A stretch of 64,000 nt of DNA from Actomonas aquatica (GTDB taxonomy: Bacteria > Verrucomicrobiota > Verrucomicrobiia > Opitutales > Opitutaceae). The stretch spans positions 2,604,001-2,668,000 of the forward strand of contig NZ_CP139781.1 of assembly GCF_019679435.2 (NCBI RefSeq), read 5' to 3'. The position numbers were made by a program, and so were the translations under genes. The notes beneath the pieces were generated by a model. The model saw only the letters and a list, made by a program, of their open reading frames with translations. It was not told where the DNA came from and ran no database searches. Positions 35,411 through 44,044 of the stretch are shown in pieces; the stretch's first letter is position 1, and each line of letters opens with the position of its first letter.

Positions 35411-35794
35411 TGTTCGCAGCTGAAAGTGTAGCAGCGGCCGTGTCGGCCGCTCCGCACTGCACCTCCGACTCCCCGCCCCGGTAGCTACGAGCGTGAGCGA
35501 GTGGCCCCCTGTGCGTCGCAACCCTCGCCTCCTCCCTTCCACACGCGGTCGGCCCAGCGGTCCGACCCTACCAGCATACCATCTTCGGGTAGGGCGGGAC
35601 CGCCGGGCCCGCCGCCCCTGCCCCTCCGCCAGCGCATCAGCCTATCCGCCCGCGTATTCACTCTGTGGCTACGAGCGTGAGCGAGTGGCCCTCCGACCGT
35701 TACGACGCCCCCCGCCCCCCATAAACCCAAAAGCACCGTGGGCTTAACCCACGGTGCATTTCGTGTGGAGAGTCTGAGACTGGAAGGTGTTCGA
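35411..35794. repeat. Mosaic of REP-like intergenic repeats, no gene
   Basis: A 384-bp gap without a credible gene. It contains a TGTAGCAGCGGCCG-type hairpin (35427-35451, stem AGCGGCCG/CGGCCGCT), two copies of the TACGAGCGTGAGCGAGTGGC element (35481-35506 and 35665-35690), and a GGTAGGGCGGGACCGCCGGG block near 35590. It ends at the terminator of the leftward envelope gene. Confidence 0.8.
35723..35757 (-). terminator. Intrinsic terminator of the peptidoglycan-binding protein gene
   Basis: Perfect 10-bp stem GCACCGTGGG/CCCACGGTGC (35733-35742 with 35748-35757). On the minus strand it is followed by TTTTGGGTTT. It lies 37 nt past the leftward stop. Confidence 0.85.
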
Positions 35795-36952
35795 TTACGC
35801 TTCGACGCCGAGGGCGTCGAGGGAGGCATAACTCACGCCGGCGATGGGCAGCTTGTTATCCTTCTGGAAGTCACGCAGGGCGGACATCGTGCGACGATCG
35901 AGTTCGCCGTTTACCTTCACCTTGTAGCCGCGGTCCTTCAACTCGGACTGGATGTTGGCGATGATCTCGGGAGTAGCATTGGTCTCGCACAGCACGCGGC
36001 GCCATTCGATGCGGCTTTCGCCCTGAGCCACGAGACGGTCGACCTCGCCATACTCGGCGGGAATGGCGCGACGCTCGGTGCGAGCCTCGGCCACCATCTT
36101 GCGCACCTTGCGGGTCTCATACACGGCCGGGATCTTCACGACCTTAACCTGAGCCGGGGTGTCGACGACACGACGGGCATAGGTCTCATACTCGGCCGGC
36201 ACGGTTTCCTCGCGAGTGGTCGCGGGCTGCACCAGCACGCGGGTCGTCACGGTCTCATACTCAGCGGGCTCACGCACGAGACACATGATCTCACTGGTCG
36301 GGTTTTCGAGTTCGGTGAGCGGATTCTCGCCTTCGGTCCAGTAAACGCGCTCCGGCTTGACCATCACCTTGGCAGTGCGGGTCTCATAAACCGGCTCGAC
36401 CGGGATTTGACGGGTGTAGGCCGGATGCTTGAGCACGCGCTCCTCCACCGTCTTGTAAGTGGCCGGGATCACCTCCTGCTTTTCGTAGCCCGCCTGCACC
36501 ATCACGCGTTCTTCGACTTCTTCGAACTGCGCCGGAATCTCGACCAACTCGTAGCTCTCTTCGCGGAGCAGAATGCGATCGGTGACGGGCACCATCTCGG
36601 CCTCGACGAGCACCTGAGCATAGCACTCACCGGTCTTCACGCCGATGGCGGGGACGCCCTCTTGGGCCTGGCCGGGAGTCAGCGGCGGCGGCACGGCCGT
36701 GCCGGTGAGCGGCGTGCCCGCATCGACCGTGATCAAGGAAGCTTCGGACTCCGACCAGTCCTGCTGGCTCGTGGAATCGTTGCCCTGCGGGGCGCCGGTG
36801 GTCGGCCGCTGCAGACGGCGGTCGTTGGTAAAGAAAGGTTCGCGCTCAACGTCGTCTTGAGCGTGGAGGAAACCGACGGTCGCGCTGATCGCCAACGCAG
36901 ACGTCGTGAGGAGGAGGGTGGTCTTGGTCTTGGAGGAAGATTTCATTTTCAT
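35795..36952 (-). CDS. Exported repeat protein with C-terminal peptidoglycan-binding domain
   Basis: A 385-residue envelope protein starting MKMKSSSKTKTTLLLTTSALAISATVGFLHAQ (signal peptide). From about residue 85 to 330 it holds roughly eight degenerate ~30-residue repeats of the form 'vp..yetv..rvlvkpa......iPAEYET', for example REETVPAEYETYARRVVDTPAQV and KIPAVYETRKVRKMV. A putative peptidoglycan-binding domain ends the protein: IIANIQSELKDRGYKVKVNGELDRRTMSALRDFQKDNKLP. It would link the outer envelope to the cell wall. The start is ATG 36952 (a second ATG at 36946 is equally good); 25 residues upstream in frame are not signal-like. Confidence 0.87.
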   Translation of the reverse strand: MKMKSSSKTKTTLLLTTSALAISATVGFLHAQDDVEREPFFTNDRRLQRPTTGAPQGNDSTSQQDWSESEASLITVDAGTPLTGTAVPPPLTPGQAQEGVPAIGVKTGECYAQVLVEAEMVPVTDRILLREESYELVEIPAQFEEVEERVMVQAGYEKQEVIPATYKTVEERVLKHPAYTRQIPVEPVYETRTAKVMVKPERVYWTEGENPLTELENPTSEIMCLVREPAEYETVTTRVLVQPATTREETVPAEYETYARRVVDTPAQVKVVKIPAVYETRKVRKMVAEARTERRAIPAEYGEVDRLVAQGESRIEWRRVLCETNATPEIIANIQSELKDRGYKVKVNGELDRRTMSALRDFQKDNKLPIAGVSYASLDALGVEA

Positions 36953-37187
36953 AGGTCGGTTGAGAAGGCCGCGGCATTGCGAAGCTTCGCCAACCCCTGT
37001 TGCCAACCCCATGCCGACTCCGACCAAATGGACGCACCCATTCTTCCTATTTAATCACTCACAAGCACTTACAATTAGTTACGGCTTTTTGGACCTAGTG
37101 CCAACGACACCGCAAATCGCGCAGACTGAGCGATGCCTCCCGCCCAATCACTGCAGAATGCCCAACGAGTTCGACCCACTTTGCAAG

Positions 37188-39572
37188 TCACACGAAGATC
37201 GCCGAGTGATCCTGACATCTGCCTTTTTGCCGTCGGCGCCAGAGATAGAAAGCCACCAACAGTCCCATCAGCATCAAGCCATAGGTTGCCGGCTCGGGAA
37301 TCGCCGGAGCGGACATCGGGTCGATCTGAGACAACCCCGCGTCCGCATACTGTTGTTGCGATTCCAGCACCACCGCCCCGCTGACCGGCGTCACGACTTG
37401 CATTCGCACAGCCATTGCTTTCGCCTCTGCGGTCAACCGCTCATCGCGAGCTACCATCGCACTCACCCGTCGGGCAGTCCACAGCCGCGCGATATGCAAC
37501 GCCGCCGGACCCTCGAGGACCCGGCCCGGTGGCTTTACTCGCAGTGTCGTGTAGTGGAGAACTGGAGACGGCCGCAACGCTTCACGCAAAACTCCGGCCA
37601 TGCGGTTTATTTGATTCTCAAGACTCAGGGGACGCCAGGAGACCTCGGTGGCGTCTTCAGCAAGGCGATCCAACAGCACATTTGAGCCGCGGCCGACTCG
37701 CACCACTTGCAAGGTTCGAGCAGGCAGGTCCCGCAACAGGTGGCGGACGCCTCCCAGGCCAACTTGCCAAGAAACGGATTGCGCGCCTGCGATCCACATC
37801 ACCGGCGCATCGCTGCTCGCCTCCGTTGCACGATCACGCAGGGCCGCAATCAACGCATCGGTGCTGTCCTGCCCCCCCACAAACTTCTGCTCAAGCAGCC
37901 ACGAAGCTGCTTCACCAGCCGTGCCCGTCGGACTCACTTGCAGTGTATCCCCCGCCAAATACACCTGCACCGGCGGTGACTCCCGCAGCCCCTTGAGCGC
38001 CGATGCCAACTCAAGCGCCACTTCTCCCAACGACTGCGACCCATCGACAACGATGCGCAACACGCCTGACGTGAACGGAATCGTCGCGAAACGCTGCTCG
38101 ATCCAAGCCCCCTCTTCGTGCGGATGGGCGATCGCCACCGGCTCCGCTTGCGGCAACTTCGGCGCATCAACCGTGACCCACAACGATTCGTGCAACGACG
38201 CTGCCCCCAGACGTCCGGCCATGATGGAACGACTCGCCTCCGCCCATCCCCCGTCGACCTTAATCTGAGTCATCACCTGCTCCGGCAAACTGAAGTTAGC
38301 CGCGACCACACGTGGCAGAGCCGTCCGCAGATTACCGTGCTCGGTCGGCAGCAAGGGGAAGGTTACGGCCACCCGCATCTGCATGCGTCCCTGCGGGGGC
38401 ACCGGGAAACACTGCATGAAGACTTGTTCAGGTTGGTGCCATGTAACCAAAACGGGATCCCGTCGCCGGGAGACCACGCTTTGGTAAGCACTCGTCGTCT
38501 GACTCTTGCCCCCAAATGCTGCCTCCTGTGGTTCTCCATCGATCCACAGGGTCAGCCGCGAAACCGTCCCGCCCGGTGGAAGCTGTAAGATCGTTCGGCC
38601 CTCCACGCTCTGAAATGGGTGCTGATTCTGCAGCACCAGGGTCCACTGCGCGTAGGCTACGTTGGTCTCCGGGTAGGTGATCACCTCGATGTTCGATTCC
38701 GCCAAACTCAGATCCGGGAGCAGCGAGCCGATCACCTGCTCTCCCTGATGAGCATCCCAATTCCACCCTCTGTCCGCAAGGTCCTCGCGCACCTTCGCCC
38801 AATGTGGCACTTGAGCCTCCATCGCGGACTCGGATTCACCAAAAAGCCGATACCATGCGGCCCGACGATCAACCTCCTCAAACTGCGCGTAAGCCCAGTG
38901 AAATCGCGATGTGACAAGGTGCAGAGGATACGCCACCGCCTTCTGCGAGATCCACGTGCGCAGTTTCGGCATGTCTTCCGCCCGTGCCACGCCCTCTTCT
39001 CCGATGCCTGCCAACGAGTATTGAGCCAGCATGGCCGGAATCAGTGGCAGCACTGGTAATAGAACTCCCGCCCCCAGACACCCCACGAGAGGCAGCACCC
39101 GAACCGGGCCAAAATGCCCCGCCTTTGCCCCACGCCAGAACGTCGCCGCAGCAATAAACAAACTAAAATATGGCGCGAGCGGCAGCAATCCGAGTCCGAA
39201 AAAGATCACGCCCACCGCCGCAGCCGGTGCGATGGGAATAAACACGATGCAGTAGGTCAGACTTACGCCCAAACTCACCGGCACCAGCCAGCGCAAAACA
39301 CCCCGCCAAGGTCCTTCCCCTCGCTCCCGCATCACTCGCACCATCCCAAAGTTCGCCAGCGGAACGAGGGCGACAAACAGCACGTGCCACCACGTGGGAA
39401 AGGGGTTTATCAAAATCTCGGCCGCTGTGTGAGTCACCAGCTCCACCACCCAAGCGATCGCAGGAAGGACGATACCCATCGCGATCAAGGCAACCGTGCG
39501 CTCCCGTTTCGGCTGCTCCGATTCGGAGGCGGGGGCGGGGGCGGGCGATTCCGGGGCAGCGTCAACATTCAT
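37188..39572 (-). CDS. VIT-like domain membrane protein with PEP-CTERM sorting signal
   Basis: A 794-residue protein. Five or six hydrophobic segments occupy residues ~25-200. A VIT (inter-alpha-trypsin)-like beta domain follows at about 285-420 (SNIEVITYPETNVAYAQWTLVLQNQHPFQSVEGRTILQLPPGGTVSRLTLWIDGEPQEA), then an alpha/beta region. The C-terminus carries PAIPEPATYGLMLMGLLVAFYLWRRRQKG, a complete PEP-CTERM signal: PEP motif, hydrophobic helix and Arg cluster. Such proteins are processed by an exosortase, often with exopolysaccharide genes; none is in this window. The combination with VIT recalls exosortase-associated VIT proteins of Bacteroidetes (XrtN systems). N-terminal membrane helices plus PEP-CTERM are unusual. 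Confidence 0.85.
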   Translation of the reverse strand: MNVDAAPESPAPAPASESEQPKRERTVALIAMGIVLPAIAWVVELVTHTAAEILINPFPTWWHVLFVALVPLANFGMVRVMRERGEGPWRGVLRWLVPVSLGVSLTYCIVFIPIAPAAAVGVIFFGLGLLPLAPYFSLFIAAATFWRGAKAGHFGPVRVLPLVGCLGAGVLLPVLPLIPAMLAQYSLAGIGEEGVARAEDMPKLRTWISQKAVAYPLHLVTSRFHWAYAQFEEVDRRAAWYRLFGESESAMEAQVPHWAKVREDLADRGWNWDAHQGEQVIGSLLPDLSLAESNIEVITYPETNVAYAQWTLVLQNQHPFQSVEGRTILQLPPGGTVSRLTLWIDGEPQEAAFGGKSQTTSAYQSVVSRRRDPVLVTWHQPEQVFMQCFPVPPQGRMQMRVAVTFPLLPTEHGNLRTALPRVVAANFSLPEQVMTQIKVDGGWAEASRSIMAGRLGAASLHESLWVTVDAPKLPQAEPVAIAHPHEEGAWIEQRFATIPFTSGVLRIVVDGSQSLGEVALELASALKGLRESPPVQVYLAGDTLQVSPTGTAGEAASWLLEQKFVGGQDSTDALIAALRDRATEASSDAPVMWIAGAQSVSWQVGLGGVRHLLRDLPARTLQVVRVGRGSNVLLDRLAEDATEVSWRPLSLENQINRMAGVLREALRPSPVLHYTTLRVKPPGRVLEGPAALHIARLWTARRVSAMVARDERLTAEAKAMAVRMQVVTPVSGAVVLESQQQYADAGLSQIDPMSAPAIPEPATYGLMLMGLLVAFYLWRRRQKGRCQDHSAIFV

Positions 39573-39653
39573 GGGGAGGGCAGCGATTGAGCGGAAAGTG
39601 AGACGACGGGCACCGGAACGGGTTACCCTCGTTTCCCTCCCCTCATCATCCCC

Positions 39654-40517
39654 TCAGGGCCGCCACAGCGCAACGTCGGCCCACTCGCCCATGATGCGTT
39701 GCTCCACCCGCCATTCCGGCACGGCCTGAGTGAACGCCGCCTGCACTTGATCGACTTCGGTCGCGAGGATGCCGCTGAGCACCAGCAAGCCACCCGGCGC
39801 CACCGCGCCGGTGAGCTGCGGCACAAACTGCATCAGCACGTGACCGAGGATATTCGCCATCACCAGATCGCCCGGACCACCCGACCAACCCGTTATCAGG
39901 TCACCTTCATAAAAGGTGATCGCATCGGCCAAGCCGTTGAGCGCCGCATTCTCTTCACACACGCTCAGCACCTCAGGATCGTTGTCGAAAGCGCGCACCT
40001 CACGCCAACCCAGTCGCGCCGCCGAGATGGCCAGAATGCCCGAACCGCAACCCGCATCGATTACACGCGCGTCGGCCGACGCCGTCTTGGCCCACTCCAC
40101 CAGCCGCTCGCAACACAGTCGCGTCGTCTCGTGGTTGCCGGTGCCAAAAGCCATGCCCGGATCCAGCCAGATCGCCACGTCGCCCTCCGGCAGCGCGTAG
40201 GTCTCCCGCTCCCACACCGGCACCCAATGCAAGCGCCCGCACTGCCACGGCTTGAAGTGCAGCTTGTAAGCGTCGCGCCATGCCTCGTCGGGCATCTCGT
40301 TGAGCTCCGGCTCGCCCGCCCCCGCAACCGCTCCCGCCAGCGCCGCCCAGCTCGCTTCGGCATCCTCCTTGGCCTCGAACACGCCCACGATCCACGCCGC
40401 CGGGATCAGCACGTCGTGCAACACACTCCAACGCTCATCGCCCAACTCGAGCAACAGATCATCGGTCGCATCGACCTGCTCCACCGCCAACGGCACTTTG
40501 ATTTCCCAGAGACTCAT
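39654..40517 (-). CDS. prmA: Ribosomal protein L11 methyltransferase
   Basis: A 287-residue SAM-dependent methyltransferase that trimethylates ribosomal protein L11. The signature WLDPGMAFGTGNHETTRLCCERL (usually GTGTHPTT), then VIDAGCGSGILAISAARLGWREVRAFDNDPEVLSVCEENAALNG and LVMANILGHVLMQF (N-I-L in the catalytic NPP-like position) are typical of PrmA. The N-terminal ~100 residues form the L11-binding ferredoxin-like domain. It follows GPP34 after a 52-nt gap in a leftward cluster. Confidence 0.92.
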   Translation of the reverse strand: MSLWEIKVPLAVEQVDATDDLLLELGDERWSVLHDVLIPAAWIVGVFEAKEDAEASWAALAGAVAGAGEPELNEMPDEAWRDAYKLHFKPWQCGRLHWVPVWERETYALPEGDVAIWLDPGMAFGTGNHETTRLCCERLVEWAKTASADARVIDAGCGSGILAISAARLGWREVRAFDNDPEVLSVCEENAALNGLADAITFYEGDLITGWSGGPGDLVMANILGHVLMQFVPQLTGAVAPGGLLVLSGILATEVDQVQAAFTQAVPEWRVEQRIMGEWADVALWRP

Positions 40518-40569
40518 GCGCCGACGAGAACCGGCCGTCCTACCGATGACAATCGCGGATGCAGGCGAA

Positions 40570-41262
40570 TCAGCTCGCCGCCACCACTACGACGGAGGCG
40601 GCGATTACGGCGACCATGGCGGCTTCCATTTCTTCGATCACCTTTGCCGTGGCCGAACCTACCGGCGAGTTGGCTATCAGACCCTGCACATGCTTGCGTT
40701 GCGCCTTCATCTCCCTCGCGCCAAAGATGCGCTTCAAGATATCGCTGTGATGCAGAATCGAGAGCAGCACCACCGTGCGCTCCGTCACCGCCGCTCCGCG
40801 ATCGAAGATCGCCGCCCGCAGCCGTTCGCGCAGCGCCTCCTCCGGCTTCGGATTGAGCTCGGGGTAACGCTTCCGCGTGAAGAGAAACAACACCGTGTCC
40901 TCGCGCAGTCCGATGATGCCGCGCTCCTGCAGCCGTTCCGCGATGCTTTGTTTCAACCCGCGCGTTCCAGCCACTTTGCTCAACCAATGGTTTAACCGCC
41001 GCCGTCTTTCGGACGCCGCAATCTTGGCCAGCAAGTCGTCCAACAGCGCATCGCCGGTCGGCCCGGTGCCCTGCACCACCACCAAGTCCTTCTTCCGCTC
41101 CCGCACCAGACCGAGCCGCCCCTGCGCGAAACCTTCCGCCAGGATCGCTCCGCCCAAGACCTGCTCAAACCACTCGCCGCCTTTCATCGCGCCAGTCTGA
41201 CGCGAGAGCGCGAGCAACATGACTTCTTCGTGAAAGGTGAGCGGGGTGGTCGATCGGGGCAT
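40570..41262 (-). CDS. GPP34/GOLPH3-family protein
   Basis: A 230-residue protein. The N-terminal LTFHEEVMLLALSRQTGAMKG matches 'lTLhEElllLaLddekG' of the GPP34 (GOLPH3) family. The body is helical with RRRRLNHWLSKVAGTRGLKQSIAERLQERGIIGLREDTVLFLFTRKRYPELNPKPEE, which includes the family's R/K-rich phosphoinositide-binding region. A hydrophobic C-terminal helix (AAMVAVIAASVVVVAA) ends it, unusual in this family and possibly a membrane tail. In eukaryotes the family binds Golgi PI4P; the bacterial role is unknown. It is 42 nt downstream of argC. Confidence 0.85.
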   Translation of the reverse strand: MPRSTTPLTFHEEVMLLALSRQTGAMKGGEWFEQVLGGAILAEGFAQGRLGLVRERKKDLVVVQGTGPTGDALLDDLLAKIAASERRRRLNHWLSKVAGTRGLKQSIAERLQERGIIGLREDTVLFLFTRKRYPELNPKPEEALRERLRAAIFDRGAAVTERTVVLLSILHHSDILKRIFGAREMKAQRKHVQGLIANSPVGSATAKVIEEMEAAMVAVIAASVVVVAAS

Positions 41263-41304
41263 GGGTCGTAGTGGGGTTGAATAAAAGCGTGAACAGGCCG
41301 GACG

Positions 41305-42255
41305 CTACACGGTGAGCCCTGCCATCTCGTCCAAGCCGAGCCGCAGGTTCATGCACTGCACCGCCGAGCCCGACGCGCCTTTACCGAGGTTGTCGATGCG
41401 CACCACCACCTCCGCCTGCTCGTCGTGGCCAAACACCATCACATCGGCGCGATTGGTGCCGTTGTTGGCCTGCACATCGAGGAAGCCGCCATCAAGATTG
41501 GCCGGATCGCCCAAGGGCATCACCCGCACAAAAGTCTGCCCTGCGTAGGCCGCACTCAAAGCAGCGTGCACCGCCGCCACCGTCGGCTTGCCCGGCAGCG
41601 TCGGCAGATGGAGCGGCACCGTCACCGCGAGGCCTTGGCGGAAGCAGCCCACCACGGGATTAAACAGCGGCGCGTGCTGCAGCCCCGAGTGCTGCTTCAT
41701 CTCCGGCAGGTGCTTGTGCGTGAGCCCCAGCGCGTAGAGCCGCGGACTGTTCAGGGTCGCCGGCCGATCCGCCGCCTCAAACTCGGCAATCATCTTCTTG
41801 CCGCCACCGCTGTAGCCGGTGATCGAAAAACAACTCATCCGCGTATCCGTCGGAATGATACCCGCCGCCACCAGGGGCGTCACCCCCAGCAAGAACGCGC
41901 CCGCATGGCAGCCGATGTTCGCAATGCGGTTGGCCGTGGTCAGACGCTCCCGAAAGGCCGCGCCCAATTCCGGCAAGCCGTAGGCCCAGTCCGGATGCAT
42001 CCGATGCGCCGTGCTGGCATCGATCACCACGGTGTCAGGATTGGTCACCAGCGCGGCCGATTCCTGCGCGGCGGCATCCGGCAGGCAAAGAAACGCGACA
42101 TCGGCAGCATTGAGGCACGCCGCCCGCGCCGCCGGATCCTTGCGCAGCTCGGGATCGATCTGAATGACCTCCAGATCTTCGCGTCCGGCTAGCCGTTCGT
42201 GAATCTGCAATCCGGTCGTGCCTTCGGAACCATCGATGAAAACTTTGTGCGCCAT
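41305..42255 (-). CDS. argC: N-acetyl-gamma-glutamyl-phosphate reductase (type 2)
   Basis: A 316-residue enzyme that reduces N-acetylglutamyl phosphate to the semialdehyde in arginine synthesis. The N-terminal HKVFIDGSEGTTGLQIHERLAG is the NADP-binding start of short, type 2 ArgC proteins. The catalytic Cys is in ANIGCHAGAFLLGVTPLVAAG, and the C-terminal FLDVQANNGTNRADVMVFG matches. I chose ATG 42255 to give the family N-terminus; the frame continues upstream only through repeat DNA. Confidence 0.93.
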   Translation of the reverse strand: MAHKVFIDGSEGTTGLQIHERLAGREDLEVIQIDPELRKDPAARAACLNAADVAFLCLPDAAAQESAALVTNPDTVVIDASTAHRMHPDWAYGLPELGAAFRERLTTANRIANIGCHAGAFLLGVTPLVAAGIIPTDTRMSCFSITGYSGGGKKMIAEFEAADRPATLNSPRLYALGLTHKHLPEMKQHSGLQHAPLFNPVVGCFRQGLAVTVPLHLPTLPGKPTVAAVHAALSAAYAGQTFVRVMPLGDPANLDGGFLDVQANNGTNRADVMVFGHDEQAEVVVRIDNLGKGASGSAVQCMNLRLGLDEMAGLTV

Positions 42256-42360
42256 GAGGCCAGAACCGTGGAGACCCAGCAGTCGGTCGTAAAGGGTCAG
42301 ATGACAGGTGATGCAGAACACCGTTTCGTGCGTCCGCACTCCAAGGTCCAGTCCGACGAG

Positions 42361-42458
42361 CACGGCCGACACGGCCGTGGCTACACCCCAACGCCCTCCG
42401 CCGGGGTCCAAACGTCGATACTATCTGCCGAGATGTAGCAGCGGCCGTGTCGGCCGCT
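42361..42458. repeat. Inverted pair of REP-like GCGGCCGTGTCGGCCGC elements
   Basis: A TGTAGCAGCGGCCGTGTCGG element at 42434-42458 is identical over 25 bp to one at 35427-35451. An inverted copy with small changes lies at 42361-42385. The pair flanks ~48 bp in the argC-purN gap (42256-42475), a REP-doublet arrangement. Nothing else recognisable is in the gap. Confidence 0.75.
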
Positions 42459-42475
42459 CTGACCTGCCTCTCCGC

Positions 42476-43054
42476 TCACTCCCCTGCCGTGCTCAGGCGC
42501 GCGATGACCGCCGGCAGCAGTTGGTGCTCGGCGGCGTGGATTTTGGCGGCGAAGCTCTCCAATGTATCCTCCACCTCGATACGCACCGCCGCTTGGTCGA
42601 TGATCGGGCCGCCATCCACTTCGGCCGTCACGTAGTGAACCGTGCAACCGGCCAGCTTCACCCCGCGCCGCCAGGCCTGACCAATGCCGTCGAGTCCCGG
42701 GAACGCCGGCAATAGGCTCGGGTGCAGATTGATAATTCTGCCCGCGAAGTGCGCTATGAAGCGCGGTTTGATCACCCGCATGAATCCGGCCAACACGATG
42801 AGGTCCGGCTGCAGCGCTTCGATCATCTCAATGTAGAGGTCCTCCCCCGCGCCTTCGAGTTTGGTTTTGAACGGCGCCGGATCGAGGTAACGCGCCGGCA
42901 CCTCGTATTTTTCGCCCAGCGCCAACATGCCCGCCTGCGGCTGATCGACGATGAGCTGCACCACTTCGGCCGAGCCCAGTTTACCGGCCTTTTGAGCCGC
43001 CAGAATGGCATCGGCATTGGAGCCGCGACCGGAACCAAGAATCACTACGCGCAT
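42476..43054 (-). CDS. purN: Phosphoribosylglycinamide formyltransferase (folate-dependent)
   Basis: A 192-residue purine-pathway enzyme that transfers a formyl group from 10-formyl-THF to GAR. Catalytic residues are visible: Asn-Leu-His in IINLHPSLLPAFPGLDG and Asp in HYVTAEVDGGPIIDQAA. The N-terminal VVILGSGRGSNADAILAA is the phosphate-binding loop. The start is ATG 43054; the 39 extra residues in frame upstream are not family-like. It is the first gene of the leftward cluster that continues into argC. Confidence 0.96.
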   Translation of the reverse strand: MRVVILGSGRGSNADAILAAQKAGKLGSAEVVQLIVDQPQAGMLALGEKYEVPARYLDPAPFKTKLEGAGEDLYIEMIEALQPDLIVLAGFMRVIKPRFIAHFAGRIINLHPSLLPAFPGLDGIGQAWRRGVKLAGCTVHYVTAEVDGGPIIDQAAVRIEVEDTLESFAAKIHAAEHQLLPAVIARLSTAGE

Positions 43055-43340
43055 GCCTCCTAAACCGGCGACCTCCGCTCGCCTTGGCAACCCGGATCGC
43101 ACACCGAGCCCACCGGTGCCGCACACCCGAATCGACCGGTTAAACCCGGGCCCAAATTTCTCCCATACCAATACCTCCTAGCGATTTACACAAGCGCCTG
43201 ATTTTCCGTCGAGGACTGTCGCGTCACCCCAATGTTCCGAAATTATTATTAAATTATTTCATTGATACGCGCCCGCCAGGCCCTACTTCCGACGCCCCCC
43301 GATTTCGTGTTGGGGGCTAAACCTAAACAGAAAATTATCC
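43055..43340. promoter_or_regulatory. Divergent promoter region of purN and the outer-membrane protein gene
   Basis: A 286-bp gap. The part 43220-43270 is markedly AT-rich for this genome (AATTATTATTAAATTATTTCATTGATA), which fits promoter DNA for the barrel gene. A small GC hairpin (CCCCCCG...TGGGGG) lies near 43295-43315. I cannot assign precise -35/-10 boxes. Confidence 0.4.
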
Positions 43341-43943
43341 ATGAAACCTCATAACCTCATCGGGTCGCTCATCGTGGCGGCTTTGGTGTCCACCACCGCG
43401 TTCGCGCAAGGCTCCACGCCGGCGACCAACGCCAGCCTGCGCGGCGTTCGCGCCGCCGAGCTCGGCTTCGGCTTCGTGAACCCGAACCACAGCTCCCTCA
43501 ACGTCTACGCCACCAACCTCGGCGTGAACGTGCCGGTCTCCGCCAATGTCGATCTCGGCGCCGCCCTCACCTACGGCTGGGTGGAAGCCAACTCCGACGT
43601 CGACACGACCGACCTCTCCGTCAGCGCGACCGTTTACCAGGACTTCGCTCAAGTCCGCGCCTTCGCCGCCGTTTCGCTCGGCTACGCCTGGCTGCCGGGC
43701 GCGCTCGACGACGACTGGATCTGGGGCGCCCGCGTCGGTGCCGAGTTCGACCTCGGTTCCCGCTTCACCACCGTCCTCAGCGCCGGCTACGACGACTCGT
43801 TCGACAACGGGTCCGACGGCGCCTTCGACGGCACCGTGCGCCTGAACTACCGCGCCACCGACAAGCTCCTCCCCTACGTGGAAGTGAGCAACATCGAGGG
43901 CGGTGACTGGGGCGCCGCGCTCGGCGTCGCTTACGCTTTCTGA
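43341..43943 (+). CDS. Small outer-membrane beta-barrel protein
   Basis: A 200-residue protein with a signal peptide (NLIGSLIVAALVSTTAFAQ) and then alternating hydrophobic/polar strands typical of an eight-stranded barrel, e.g. LNVYATNLGVNVPVSANVDLGAALTYGWVEAN and TTVLSAGYDDSF. It ends in an aromatic residue (GVAYAF), the usual recognition signal for outer-membrane assembly. It resembles OmpW/OmpX/autotransporter-like small barrels by form only. It is preceded by an AT-rich promoter region and ends at a strong terminator, so probably an abundant monocistronic porin-like protein. Confidence 0.82.
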   Translation: MKPHNLIGSLIVAALVSTTAFAQGSTPATNASLRGVRAAELGFGFVNPNHSSLNVYATNLGVNVPVSANVDLGAALTYGWVEANSDVDTTDLSVSATVYQDFAQVRAFAAVSLGYAWLPGALDDDWIWGARVGAEFDLGSRFTTVLSAGYDDSFDNGSDGAFDGTVRLNYRATDKLLPYVEVSNIEGGDWGAALGVAYAF

Positions 43944-43984
43944 TCGCACCGCGTTCGATCCGTTTGGTAGTTGTTGTGTAAACG

Positions 43985-44017
43985 AAAACGCCGGTCCCGC
44001 GAGGGCCGGCGTTTTTT
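43985..44017. terminator. Bidirectional intrinsic terminator
   Basis: Stem AAAACGCCGG/CCGGCGTTTT (43985-43994 with 44006-44015), then TT on the plus strand and AAAACG (TTTT in reverse) on the other side. It lies between the convergent barrel gene and dnaJ and can serve both. Confidence 0.85.
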
Positions 44018-44044
44018 AACAAAGGAGAGAAACTCCGCGTCGGT

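Noticed and set aside
36953..37080. TTGGCAACAGGGGTTGGC as a fourth sigma-54 promoter upstream of the peptidoglycan-binding gene
   Set aside because: The GG to GC spacing is off by one or two bases in every register.
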